Origin: Aquificaceae bacterium
GTDB taxonomy: Bacteria > Aquificota > Aquificia > Aquificales > Aquificaceae
Assembly (NCBI GenBank): GCA_025062075.1
Contig: JANXBA010000063.1
Coordinates: 1-33,475, forward strand
Direction of reading: 5' to 3'
DNA: 33,475 nucleotides
Made by a program: the position numbers and the translations under genes. Under the pieces are notes generated by a model. That model was not told where the DNA came from. It searched no databases and saw only the letters and a program-made list of their open reading frames with translations. This document shows, piece by piece, positions 1 through 7,998 of this stretch. The stretch's first letter is position 1; the number at the start of each line of letters is the position of its first letter.

Positions 1-467
1 GTCCCTGCTTTATGCCGTCGACGCTCGCTTGCTTTGGAAAACCCTGCGGAAGGCTATTTCTGTTGGCGGGTATGTCGTATATAACCCAGTGAGTCCACAC
101 CCTTCCTGCCACCTGTTGGGCGTCTGGGTCTTCCATTATGACAACGAAGGACTGAGTGCCCTGGGGTGCGTTGCTCCAGCTCAGGGGTGGTGATGTGTCC
201 GCACCGTCGCAGGTGTGGTCGCGCGGTATGTTTCCGTTGTTGGAAAAGGCAGAGCTCTGCAGTACGAAGGCACCACCGCCACCGCCAGTGCCACCACCTG
301 CACCACTACCACCCGGTACCACCGCCTGTACCACCGCCAGTGCCACCACCACCTGTGCCACCGGTTGCACTACCTGCACCAGTCCCTCCGCCACCACCTC
401 CGCAGGAGAGGGGCATCAAGAAGAGACTACCTGCCACAAGTAGGCCTAAGAGCAGTTTCCTCCTCAT
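1..467 (-). pseudogene. PEBP/YbhB-family lipoprotein, frameshifted and cut by the window edge
   Basis: The minus strand from ATG 467-465 has a good ribosome-binding site (GGAGGAG). It encodes a lipoprotein signal (MRRKLLLGLLVAGSLFLMPLSC, lipobox LMPLS-C22) followed by a Gly/Thr-rich linker of GGT/GGC/ACA codons. In this frame a TAG at 308-306 stops translation after 53 residues. One frame away, the linker continues without a stop to base 1 and runs into a phosphatidylethanolamine-binding-protein domain: FVLQSSAFSNNGNIPRDHTC, then DGADTSPPLSWSNAP, MEDPDA, THWVIYDIPA, LPQGFP and the start of the G-x-x-QG motif. Removing one G from the GGG run (CCC at 312-314 on the plus strand) restores a single frame. 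Proteins of this family resemble Raf-kinase-inhibitor-like YbhB/YbcL, and their bacterial role is unclear. The break may be a sequencing error, a slippage site or real decay. The family call is confident; its coding status is not. Confidence 0.75.
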
Positions 468-529
468 GTTTGTCTCCTCCTTTCTGTTTTGTTTTATATT
501 TTAACTATCCTGGAGAAGTTTTCAAGGAA

Positions 530-2521
530 TTAGAAGAGTTTGAGGAGTTCTCGGAGCTGTTTTATCTCGTCCCTTAGCTTTGCGGCCTTTTCAAACTCCC
601 ACTTCTGGGCACATTCCCACATCTCTTTTTCCAGCTTGTTTATTCTCTCCAAGAGGTCTTGCTCGGAGGAGATGCCCTTGGGTAGCTTCATAGGAAGCTT
701 TACGTAGTCCAGCTCCTCTATGGCTAAGAGCTCTTTCACGGGCTTGACGATGCTCTTGGGGGTTATGCGGTTTTTCTTGTTGTACTCTTCCTGTATCTGC
801 CTTCTGCGGTTGGTCTCTTCTATGGCTTTTCTCATGGACTCGGTTATCCTGTCTGCGTAGAGAATGGCTTTGCCGTTCAGGTTTCTGGCGGCACGGCCTA
901 TGGTCTGTATGAGGGAGGTATAGCTTCTCAAAAACCCCTCCTTGTCCGCCTCCAGTATGGCAACCAGCGACACCTCAGGCAGGTCCAGACCTTCCCTTAA
1001 GAGGTTCACCCCCACAACCACCTCCAGCGTGCCCTCTCTGAGCTCTTTCACCACCTTTGCTCTTTCGATGGCGTCCAAGTCCGAGTGCATGTACTTAGCC
1101 TTTATGCCCCTTTCGTTCAGGTACTCTGAGACCTCTTCCGCAAGCCTTTTGGTGGTGGTAAGCACCAGAGCTCTTTCTTTTCTCCTCCGCCTTTCTTGGA
1201 CCTCCCTTATGAGGTCCTCCAGCTGATTTTTCGTGGGACGGACCTCCACTACGGGGTCCAAAAGACCTGTGGGACGCACTATCTGCTCCACCAGCACGCC
1301 CTTGCTCCTCTGGAGCTCCCACTCGCCGGGCGTGGCGGACATGTATATGACCTTGCGGAGCTTCTGTAAAAACTCTTCAAACTTCAGGGGTCTGTTGTCC
1401 AGAGCGGAGGGTAGTCTCCAGCCGTAGTCCACCAGCTTTTCCTTTCTGGAGCGGTCTCCGTTGTACATGGCCCTTATCTGAGGAATCGTTACGTGAGACT
1501 CGTCCACCACGAGCAGAAAGTCCTCGGGAAAGTAGTCCAAGAGCGTGTAAGGTGGCTCTCCCGGCTTTCTGCCGTCAAAGTAGCGGGAGTAGTTCTCTAT
1601 ACCCTTGCAGTGTCCCAGCTCCCTAATCATCTCTATGTCCTGCATGGTCCTCTGGTAAAGCCTTTGGGCCTCTATCAGCTTGCCCTGAGCTTTGAACCAC
1701 TCCACTCTTTCTTTCAGGTCCCTCTCCATGGACTGCAAGGCTTCCTCTAAGGTCTCTCTGGGAGCCACGTAGTGGCTGGCAGGAAACAGGACTACCTTTT
1801 TTAGGTCTTTTACCTTGTGGCGGTTGAGGGTATCCATGAGCGTTATGGACTCTATCTCGTCGTCCCAGAACTCTACTCTCAAAAGCTGGTCTTCCATGTC
1901 GGAGGGCACCACCTCCATGGCGTTGCCCTTTACGGTGAAGGTGGCCCTCTTTACTGCGTAGTCACTCCGCTCGTAGCCTATCTCCACGAGCCTTCTGGCG
2001 AGCTTGCTTAGGCTCGTCCTGGCACCTACCTCCAGGGTCACTCTCATAGAGTAGTAAGCCTCAGGCGAGCCAAGGCCGTAGATGCAGGAGACGGAGGCCA
2101 CCACCACCACGTCCCTTCTTTCCAAGACGGACACGGTGGCCGAGTGTCTGTACCTTTCCAGTATCTCGTTTATGCTGGCGTCCTTTTCTATGTAGAGGTC
2201 CTTCTCAGGTATGTAGGCCTCGGGTTGGTAGTAGTCGTAGTAGGATATGAAGTACTCCACTGCGTTCTCTGGGAAGAGCTCTTTCAGCTCTCTGTAGAGC
2301 TGAGCGGCCAGTATCTTGTTGTGAGCTATGATAAGGGTTGGTCTGTTGTACTTCTCTATCACGTTGGCTATGGTGAAGGTCTTTCCTGTGCCTGTGGCTC
2401 CCAGTAGCACCTGCTCCTCTACTCCAGACCACAGGTTTTCCAAGAGCTCTTTTATGGCCTTTGGCTGGTCTCCTGCGGGCCTTAGGTCGGTCTTTAGGCT
2501 AAAGCCTTTTAGTGCTTGCAT
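530..2521 (-). CDS. uvrB: Excinuclease ABC subunit B
   Basis: UvrB is the damage-verifying helicase-like subunit of UvrABC nucleotide excision repair in the cytoplasm. The 663-residue protein has the usual family length. Visible landmarks are the Walker A motif GATGTGKT (residues 41-48), the beta-hairpin region [12 protein letters not shown] (about 94-105) that inserts behind damage, the DESHV Walker B motif, the superfamily 2 helicase motifs (MSATPGEWE, then TIGRAARN) and a C-terminal UVR helix pair ([13 protein letters not shown]) that contacts UvrA/UvrC. The start is ATG 2521-2519. There is no ribosome-binding site. A TATTAT box lies 6 nt upstream (2533-2528, minus strand), so the mRNA may be leaderless. 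It is divergent from cutA and downstream of nothing on its strand, so it is probably monocistronic. Confidence 0.97.
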   Translation of the reverse strand: MQALKGFSLKTDLRPAGDQPKAIKELLENLWSGVEEQVLLGATGTGKTFTIANVIEKYNRPTLIIAHNKILAAQLYRELKELFPENAVEYFISYYDYYQPEAYIPEKDLYIEKDASINEILERYRHSATVSVLERRDVVVVASVSCIYGLGSPEAYYSMRVTLEVGARTSLSKLARRLVEIGYERSDYAVKRATFTVKGNAMEVVPSDMEDQLLRVEFWDDEIESITLMDTLNRHKVKDLKKVVLFPASHYVAPRETLEEALQSMERDLKERVEWFKAQGKLIEAQRLYQRTMQDIEMIRELGHCKGIENYSRYFDGRKPGEPPYTLLDYFPEDFLLVVDESHVTIPQIRAMYNGDRSRKEKLVDYGWRLPSALDNRPLKFEEFLQKLRKVIYMSATPGEWELQRSKGVLVEQIVRPTGLLDPVVEVRPTKNQLEDLIREVQERRRRKERALVLTTTKRLAEEVSEYLNERGIKAKYMHSDLDAIERAKVVKELREGTLEVVVGVNLLREGLDLPEVSLVAILEADKEGFLRSYTSLIQTIGRAARNLNGKAILYADRITESMRKAIEETNRRRQIQEEYNKKNRITPKSIVKPVKELLAIEELDYVKLPMKLPKGISSEQDLLERINKLEKEMWECAQKWEFEKAAKLRDEIKQLRELLKLF

Positions 2522-2603
2522 GTTAGTATAATAAATTCCCTGTGATACGCTGTATGAGTTTATCTTCCTCTTTGTCCAGAAAGCTCTGCCGGCTCCGTTT
2601 GGT

Positions 2604-2609
2604 TATAAT
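2604..2609 (+). promoter_or_regulatory. -10 box of cutA (near-leaderless start)
   Basis: A perfect TATAAT lies 10 nt before ATG 2620. Transcription would begin about 2616-2617, leaving a leader of only a few bases and no room for a Shine-Dalgarno site. No convincing -35 box is seen. Confidence 0.5.
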
Positions 2610-2619
2610 TCTTCCTGCC

Positions 2620-2934
2620 ATGATGGGCTACTTGGTGGTGCTGATTACCATTCCTGTGGACAGGGCCAAGGACATGGCGGAGCTCATAATTCAGAACAAG
2701 CTGGGAGCTTGCGTCAACGTGGTGCCAGAGGTAAACTCCATATACTGGTGGAAGGGCAACATAGAAAGAGACAAGGAAGCCCTTCTGGTGGTAAAGACCT
2801 CCGCCGGAAAGTTCAAAGAGCTCCTGAAGAGCGTAAAAACTGCCCACCCTTACACGGTGCCGGAGATAATAGCGCTTCCCATCGTGGCAGGAAACGAAGA
2901 CTACCTGAGGTGGATAGAAGATTCCCTTATCTGA
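2620..2934 (+). CDS. cutA: CutA1-type divalent-cation tolerance protein
   Basis: Small trimeric cytoplasmic protein of the CutA1 family, structurally PII-like. It is linked to copper/divalent metal tolerance in E. coli, but its biochemical role is not settled. The sequence has the family pattern: LVVLITIPVDRAKDMAELII at the N-terminus, LGACVNVVPEVNSIYWWKG in the middle and HPYTVPEIIALPI near the C-terminus. The open frame extends upstream to 2542, but those extra residues do not look like the family. Starting at ATG 2620 gives 104 residues, the usual length of about 100-110. ATG 2623 is equally possible. The CDF metal exporter follows 45 bp downstream, which fits a metal-homeostasis pairing. 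Confidence 0.92.
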   Translation: MMGYLVVLITIPVDRAKDMAELIIQNKLGACVNVVPEVNSIYWWKGNIERDKEALLVVKTSAGKFKELLKSVKTAHPYTVPEIIALPIVAGNEDYLRWIEDSLI

Positions 2935-2966
2935 GTTAACTCATAACTTCCCAAGCGTAGTAAGAC

Positions 2967-2972
2967 TATAGT
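2967..2972 (+). promoter_or_regulatory. -10 box of the CDF exporter gene
   Basis: TATAGT is placed 7 nt before the GTG at 2980, with no Shine-Dalgarno sequence between. The geometry predicts a transcript starting at or within a base of the start codon. No good -35 box is visible. Confidence 0.4.
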
Positions 2973-2979
2973 TTTCTCC

Positions 2980-3846
2980 GTGCTCTGTGAGCAGAAACAC
3001 CGACTCTACGTGCCCGAAAGCAAGCCCGCAGGAAGACTGTTGGCGGTTCTTTTTCTGACCTTGACAACCATGGTGGTGGAAGTAGCAGGAGGGTATCTCC
3101 TTGGCTCTGTGGCCCTTCTTGCGGACGGTATTCATATGCTGACCCATGTCTTTGCCTTCCTCGTAGCCTACATGGCCTACTACCTTGCCCAGAAGTGGGC
3201 AAAGGAGGGCAGGTTCACTTTCGGAGCGTGGAAGGTGGAGGTGTTAGGTGCCTACACAAGCGGTATTCTTCTCTTTTTGGCCTCTTTTCTTCTCTTGGAG
3301 GAGTCGCTCTCAAAGCTTTTCAAGGGGGGAGAGACCAGATACGAAGAGGCCCTGTTGGTGGCCTTCTTAGGGCTTGGCGTGAACCTTTTGGGAGCTTACC
3401 TCCTACACGGGCAGGAGCACCACAGGCACGACCTAAACTTAAAAGGTGCATACCTGCATGTGTTCTCTGACGCAGTTACTTCCCTCTTGGCAATAGGCGG
3501 ACTTCTCGTGGGTAAGTTTGCGGGTCTGTGGTTTATGGACCCCCTCATGGGTATTGTGGGTTTCTTGCTCATTCTAAGGTGGTCCTTCAGTCTCATGAAG
3601 GAAACTACACCAGTTCTCTTAGACATGGAAGGTAAAAACCCCCTGCTAGAGCGTATAGCCAAGAGGGTAGAAGAGAGCGGAAGGGCTAAGGTGTACGACA
3701 TACACCTTTTTAAGGTGCATGGCGAGAAGTACGCCTGTATAGTGGGAGTAGAAACTCAGGAGGACCACGGAGTGGAGCACTTTCACCGACTGCTTTCGCA
3801 GTTTGAGGAGCTCTCCCACATAACCGTGGAGCTCAGGCGAGGGTAG
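2980..3846 (+). CDS. Cation diffusion facilitator (CDF) metal efflux protein
   Basis: Inner-membrane, proton-coupled exporter of divalent metal ions, 288 residues from a GTG start. About six TM helices can be drawn by eye, followed by a cytoplasmic C-terminal domain (about residues 210-288). The TM5 half of the transport site is the usual HVFSD (H160, D164). The TM2 half reads D49-G-I-H52-M-L-T-H56, with His where zinc exporters normally have Asp (HxxxD). From memory, this HxxxH form is seen in the cobalt/nickel DmeF branch. A short His-rich cytoplasmic loop (HGQEHHRH, 143-150) lies between TM4 and TM5. It follows cutA by 45 bp but seems to have its own promoter. The substrate is inferred, not shown. 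The family is certain. Confidence 0.9.
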   Translation: MLCEQKHRLYVPESKPAGRLLAVLFLTLTTMVVEVAGGYLLGSVALLADGIHMLTHVFAFLVAYMAYYLAQKWAKEGRFTFGAWKVEVLGAYTSGILLFLASFLLLEESLSKLFKGGETRYEEALLVAFLGLGVNLLGAYLLHGQEHHRHDLNLKGAYLHVFSDAVTSLLAIGGLLVGKFAGLWFMDPLMGIVGFLLILRWSFSLMKETTPVLLDMEGKNPLLERIAKRVEESGRAKVYDIHLFKVHGEKYACIVGVETQEDHGVEHFHRLLSQFEELSHITVELRRG

Positions 3847-3880
3847 GTAAACAACTTTACAATTTTGTAAACAACTCTAC
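3847..3880 (+). promoter_or_regulatory. Tandem palindromic repeats upstream of the glnB sigma-54 promoter
   Basis: Two copies of a 14-bp element, GTAAACAACTTTAC (3847-3860) and GTAAACAACTCTAC (3867-3880), sit exactly 20 bp apart. The first is a palindrome (GTAAA-N4-TTTAC); the second has one mismatch. The region between them also forms TTTACAA-tt-TTGTAAA (3856-3871). Two phased sites 65-100 bp ahead of a sigma-54 promoter are where an NtrC-type enhancer-binding protein would bind. The regulator is inferred. Confidence 0.55.
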
Positions 3881-3944
3881 CCAAATTCAAGAACCTTTTG
3901 GCTGCAAAGGGTAGTAAAATAGGCGTTAGAAAACATAGGGTCGT

Positions 3945-3960
3945 TGGCACGCTTTTTGCA
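3945..3960 (+). promoter_or_regulatory. Sigma-54 (RpoN) promoter of glnB-glnA-amtB
   Basis: TGGCACG-N4-TTGCA matches the -24/-12 sigma-54 consensus exactly (GG at 3946-3947, GC at 3958-3959). The predicted transcription start is about 3971, 14 nt before glnB's start codon; glnB has a good TAGGAGG site. Sigma-54 control of PII and glutamine synthetase is common, so sequence and context agree. Confidence 0.88.
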
Positions 3961-3981
3961 TAAAACGCAGTAGGAGGTTAA

Positions 3982-4323
<342 letters not shown>

Positions 4324-4347
4324 AAAATCCCAAAAGGAGGTCATACA

Positions 4348-5757
4348 ATGCCAAAGTATTCACCGGAAGAGGTGCTGAGCCTCATTGAGCAGGAAGGGGT
4401 TCAGTACGTGGACCTGAGGTTTTCGGACCTCTTTGGTCAGTGGCAGCACCTGACCATACCTGCCTACGAGCTCTCCTTGGATACCTTTGAGGAGGGCAGA
4501 GGTTTTGACGGCTCTTCCATAAGGGGCTGGCAGTCTATCAACGAGTCGGACATGATAGCCATACCAGACCCTACCACCGCCTTTATAGACCCTTTCTTGG
4601 AGCCAAAGACGTTGGTCATGGTCTGCGACATCTACGACCCGGTCACGAAGGAAAGGTACGGCAGGGACACGCGTTACATAGCCCAAAAGGCGGAGCAGTA
4701 TCTCAAGCAGACAGGCATAGGGGACACCGCCTACTACGGACCCGAGGCGGAGTTTTTTATCTTTGACTCTGTGGAGTTTGGCACCTCCGCCAACTACGCC
4801 TTTTGGAGAGTAGACTCAGAAGAAGGCTGGTGGGGTAGGGAGATAGCCTCCTCCGGCTACAAGGTTCCCCACAAAAGGGGATACTTTCCCACGCCTCCCT
4901 TGGACAAGACCCATGCTCTGAGAAGCGAGATGACATCCATCATGTCCCAGCTGGGCATTGTGGTGGAGCTCCACCACCACGAGGTTGCCTCCGCAGGACA
5001 GGGGGAGATAGACATACGCTACGACTCGCTGGTAAGCCAAGCGGACAAGCTCTTTCTCTACAAGTACGTGGTCAGGATGGTGGCCCACAAGTACGGCAAG
5101 TTTGCCACCTTTATGCCCAAGGTTCTCCCCAACGACAACGGCTCCGGTATGCACACCCACTTTTCCATATGGAAGGACGGGCAGAACCTCTTCGCCGGCT
5201 CTGAGTACGCAGGCGTTTCTGAAACTTGCCTCTATGCCATAGGGGGCATACTCAAGCACGGACCAGCTCTCACCGCCTTTACCAACCCCACCCTCAACTC
5301 CTACCACAGGCTTGTGCCGGGCTTTGAAGCCCCCGTAAGGCTCGCCTACTCCGCAAGAAACAGGTCTGCCGCCATAAGGATACCCATGTACTCCACCTCC
5401 CCCAAGGCAAAGAGAATAGAAATTCGCTTCCCGGACCCCACCTGCAACCCGTACATAGCCTTCTCCGCCATTCTCATGGCCGCCATAGACGGCATAGAGA
5501 ACCGCATCCACCCCGGAGAGCCCTTCGACAAAGACATATACTCCCTGCCTCCGGAAGAGCTCAAGGACATACCTCAGCTCCCCGGCTCTTTAGAGGAAGC
5601 CCTGAAGGCTTTGGAGAAGGACTACGAGTTTCTCCTAAAGGGTGGCGTCTTCACCGAGGAGTTTTTGGAGCTCTGGATAAGCTCCAAGAAGAAGGAGGTT
5701 GACGAGATAAGGTTCATACCTCACCCTAAGGAGTTTGAGCTCTACTTCGACATTTAA
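4348..5757 (+). CDS. glnA: Glutamine synthetase, type I
   Basis: Makes glutamine from glutamate, ammonia and ATP; a dodecamer in the cytoplasm. The 469-residue protein has the beta-grasp start, the DGSSI motif of the N-terminal active-site latch, the metal-binding [11 protein letters not shown] segment, the [20 protein letters not shown]/metal region and NRSAAIRIP. The adenylylation loop [10 protein letters not shown] carries Tyr398, equivalent to the tyrosine modified by GlnE in GSI-beta enzymes, so covalent control is possible if a GlnE exists elsewhere. The start ATG has an excellent AAAGGAGGT site. The gene lies between glnB (24 bp upstream) and amtB (43 bp downstream), with a GC-rich hairpin in the downstream gap. 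Confidence 0.98.
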   Translation: MPKYSPEEVLSLIEQEGVQYVDLRFSDLFGQWQHLTIPAYELSLDTFEEGRGFDGSSIRGWQSINESDMIAIPDPTTAFIDPFLEPKTLVMVCDIYDPVTKERYGRDTRYIAQKAEQYLKQTGIGDTAYYGPEAEFFIFDSVEFGTSANYAFWRVDSEEGWWGREIASSGYKVPHKRGYFPTPPLDKTHALRSEMTSIMSQLGIVVELHHHEVASAGQGEIDIRYDSLVSQADKLFLYKYVVRMVAHKYGKFATFMPKVLPNDNGSGMHTHFSIWKDGQNLFAGSEYAGVSETCLYAIGGILKHGPALTAFTNPTLNSYHRLVPGFEAPVRLAYSARNRSAAIRIPMYSTSPKAKRIEIRFPDPTCNPYIAFSAILMAAIDGIENRIHPGEPFDKDIYSLPPEELKDIPQLPGSLEEALKALEKDYEFLLKGGVFTEEFLELWISSKKKEVDEIRFIPHPKEFELYFDI

Positions 5758-5769
5758 AAAAAACCACCC

Positions 5770-5786
5770 TGCCCCTCTGGGGGGCA
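5770..5786 (+). promoter_or_regulatory. Intercistronic hairpin just before the amtB ribosome-binding site
   Basis: TGCCCC (5770-5775) pairs with GGGGCA (5781-5786) around a 5-nt loop. It lies 13 nt after the glnA stop and 1-2 nt before the AAAGGAGGT of amtB. There is no U-tract, so a role in mRNA processing, stability or damping amtB translation is more likely than termination. Confidence 0.4.
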
Positions 5787-5800
5787 AAGGAGGTGATAAA

Positions 5801-6918
5801 ATGCGTCGCGTAGGCACCATTATACCACTGCTCTTCGTAAGTTCCGCCTTTGCTCAGGAGCGGGAGCTGGACACGGGGGACACCGCCGGATACACGCTGG
5901 CCTTTGGTCAAGACGTGGGAGGTCTCATAGGGAGTCCTTCAAAGCTCCTACTGCAAGGAGTGGGCGTGGACAGCCTGCAGGGCACTATACCGGAGCTCCT
6001 CTTTGCCATGTTCCAGCTTACCTTTGCGGGTATAGCGGTGGCTCTGGTGAGCGGTTCTTTCGTGGAGAGGATGAAGTTCTCCGCCTGGGTGCTCTTCGTG
6101 GTTCTGTGGGTGAGTTTGGTGTATGTGCCCGTCGCTCACTGGGTTTGGGGTGGTGGCTTCCTCGGTAAAGACGGAGCCTTGGACTTTGCCGGGGGCACGG
6201 TGGTCCACATAAATGCGGGCGTGGCAGGTCTTGTGGGAGCTCTCCTGCTGGGCAGAAGAAGGGAGGCGCTGCTACTTCCTAACAGCCTTCCTCTGGTGGT
6301 GTTGGGGGCTGGGCTTTTGTGGTTTGGGTGGTTCGGCTTTAACGCAGGCTCCGCTCTGGGTGCCAACGGGCTGGCGGCGGTTGCCATGCTCAACACCAAC
6401 TTAGCCACTGCGGTGGCGGCCCTGAGCTGGATGCTGGCGGAGTGGTTTCACAGAGGAAAGCCTACCGTGCTCGGTCTTGCCTCTGGTGCCATCGCCGGTC
6501 TGGTGGCGGTAACGCCCGCCGCGGGCTTTGTGAATGCGGTGGGTGCCTTGGTCATAGGTGCGCTCTCGGGCGCAGTCTGCTACTTCATGGTGGCTGAAGT
6601 GAAGCAAAAAGTGGGATACGACGACGCCCTTGACGTTTTCGGCATTCACGGCGTAGCCGGCATCATCGGGGCAGTGCTTACAGGCCTTTTGCGGACCCTT
6701 CCATAAACCCCGCAGGGAAAGGATTGCTCTACGGCAACCCTGGTCAACTCCTCGTGCAGATAAAGTCGGTGGTCGTGACCGTAGTCTACGGCGGAGTGCT
6801 GACCTTGCTCATCCTCCTTGCGGTCAAAACCCTCACGGGGCTTAAGGTGAACGACGAGGAGGAGCTAACTGGAATGGACAGGTCCCAGCACGGCGAAAGC
6901 GCATACAACATCTCCTAA
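5801..6918 (+). pseudogene. amtB: Ammonium channel AmtB, lacking TM1-TM2 and frameshifted near the C-terminus
   Basis: Amt/Rh family ammonium channel of the inner membrane. ATG 5801 follows AAAGGAGGTGATAAA and starts a signal peptide ([19 protein letters not shown]). Family landmarks are present: AERMKFSAW-like segment ([12 protein letters not shown]), HWVWGGGF, the substrate-binding [13 protein letters not shown] and [14 protein letters not shown]. Two defects are visible. First, DTGDTA is joined directly to [12 protein letters not shown]; in intact Amt proteins roughly 48 residues forming TM1 and TM2 lie between these points. Second, the frame breaks at TTTT (6687-6690). As read, the protein ends LLRTLP at 6706. 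Adding one T gives the expected [21 protein letters not shown] and a normal C-terminal helix to 6918. As written the product could not fold as a normal channel. The frameshift could be a sequencing error; the helix loss is harder to explain that way. Confidence 0.85.
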
Positions 6919-6931
6919 GGAGGTATAAACC

Positions 6932-7979
6932 ATGAGAAAGAGCTTGGCTTTCATCACCCTTCTGGCGGGTAGCGTGCAGGCCTTGGAGTTCAAGACAGAA
7001 CCTCTCGGCACCCTCAAAGTAGGCGGTGCGGTGACCCTGTACGGTATGCACACCAGCAACAGGGTAGGTGCGGACAAGGAAAACCGCTACGATGTGGGCT
7101 CCGCACTCTTGAACCTGTCCAAGGCCCCTAAGCCCTTGGGCTTTAACTTAACCGCTGGTGCTTACAGCCTCCCCGTGGTGGGCGTGGGAATAAACAGGAC
7201 CTGGGACTCTACGGGCCTTTTCAGTGCCTTGCCAGTAGCATACTTGGAGTACGCACCCACAAAAGAGCTCTCCCTCCAGGCTGGAAAGCTCCCTACCATA
7301 ATAGGTTACGAGTCCGCCTTTACCTACACCAACAACCACATACAGCAGGGTCTCGTCTGGAACATGCAACCTGTGGTCAGCAACTGCCTCAGACTGACTT
7401 ACAAAACCGATCTCCATAAAGCTCGGCGTGAACGACGGCTTTTACACTCTGAGCACTAAGGAGCCTAAAATGGCCCTTGAGGGAAGCCTAACTATAACTC
7501 CTACCAAGAAGGGCTCCGTGTCTTTTAACTTTATCCTTCCTGACAAAGGCTCAAGGCCTAACCCGACCGCAACGCCTGCCAACAAAAGAGAGCTTAACAT
7601 AGTGACCTCCTACATCTTAGGAAAGGAATCCCTTGGCTTTGATTTTGTGTACGTGGAAGTACCCGCAGATGCGAGGGCTCAGGTGCCGGCCAAGGCAAGG
7701 GCGGGCGGTGGTGCCGTGCATCTGTCCTACGAGCTCAAGCCCTTTAAGGCAACGGGAAGGGTTGAATACGTCAAAGACAGCTCGGATGTGGGAGGCATAG
7801 ACCTAGTAGGTCTTGGAGACGGCAACAAGGGGTGGACCTTCACCTTCACCCATTCCTACACGAAGGGAGCTCTCTTCCTCCGTTGGGAGCTTTCCTACGT
7901 AAAGGCGGACAACAGTTTCACTCTCAACAACAAAAAGAGTCAGACCAGAGCAGGTGTAGAGGCGGGCCTTGTCTTCTGA
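6932..7979 (+). pseudogene. OmpL-like (BBP2-type) outer-membrane porin, frameshifted
   Basis: A secreted beta-barrel protein with signal peptide MRKSLAFITLLAGSVQA|L and a strong TAAGGAGGT site 13 bp after the amtB reading frame ends. The first frame runs to about 7405 (QAGKLPTIIGYESAFTYT, then QPVVSNCLRLTYKT) and the second resumes at ISIKLGVNDGFYTLS and runs to the stop at 7977-7979, ending in VEAGLVF with the terminal Phe typical of barrels. The middle matches the pattern of the putative beta-barrel porin-2 (OmpL-like) family: G-K-x-P-x-x-I-G-Y-E, then R-x-x-Y and L-G-V-N-D/N-G. The break near 7400-7415 needs one base fewer or two more. Its place at the end of the glnB-glnA-amtB block suggests a nitrogen-regulated outer-membrane channel, but no substrate can be read from the sequence. 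Confidence 0.72.
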
Positions 7980-7980
7980 A

Positions 7981-7994
7981 GGGGCCTGCGCCCC
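7981..7994. terminator. Hairpin between convergent porin and bamA genes
   Basis: GGGGC (7981-7985) pairs with GCCCC (7990-7994) around a CTGC loop, directly after the porin stop and 5 bp before the bamA stop, followed on the plus strand by ACTTTC. The stem is short and the T-tract weak, but the 19-bp convergent gap is the natural place for a two-way terminator. Confidence 0.4.
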
Positions 7995-7998
7995 ACTT

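Noticed and set aside
250-400. Short tandem CCACCACC-type repeats as a possible CRISPR or VNTR
   Set aside because: The units are 3-mers read as Gly codons with no spacer pattern; they are part of a protein linker.
156-577. Proline-, Thr- and His-rich open frames on the plus strand over 156-577
   Set aside because: They are the mirror of the Gly/Thr repeat codons of the minus-strand PEBP lipoprotein; no start signals and no domain.
2933-2942. Perfect 10-bp palindrome GAGTTAACTC between cutA and the CDF gene
   Set aside because: Short and overlapping the cutA stop codon; expected by chance at this size and no second copy was seen, so not called an operator.
4816-5511. A 231-residue minus-strand open frame inside glnA
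   Set aside because: Long shadow ORF produced by the GC3-rich codons of glnA; Gly/Val/Tyr-rich with no recognisable domain.
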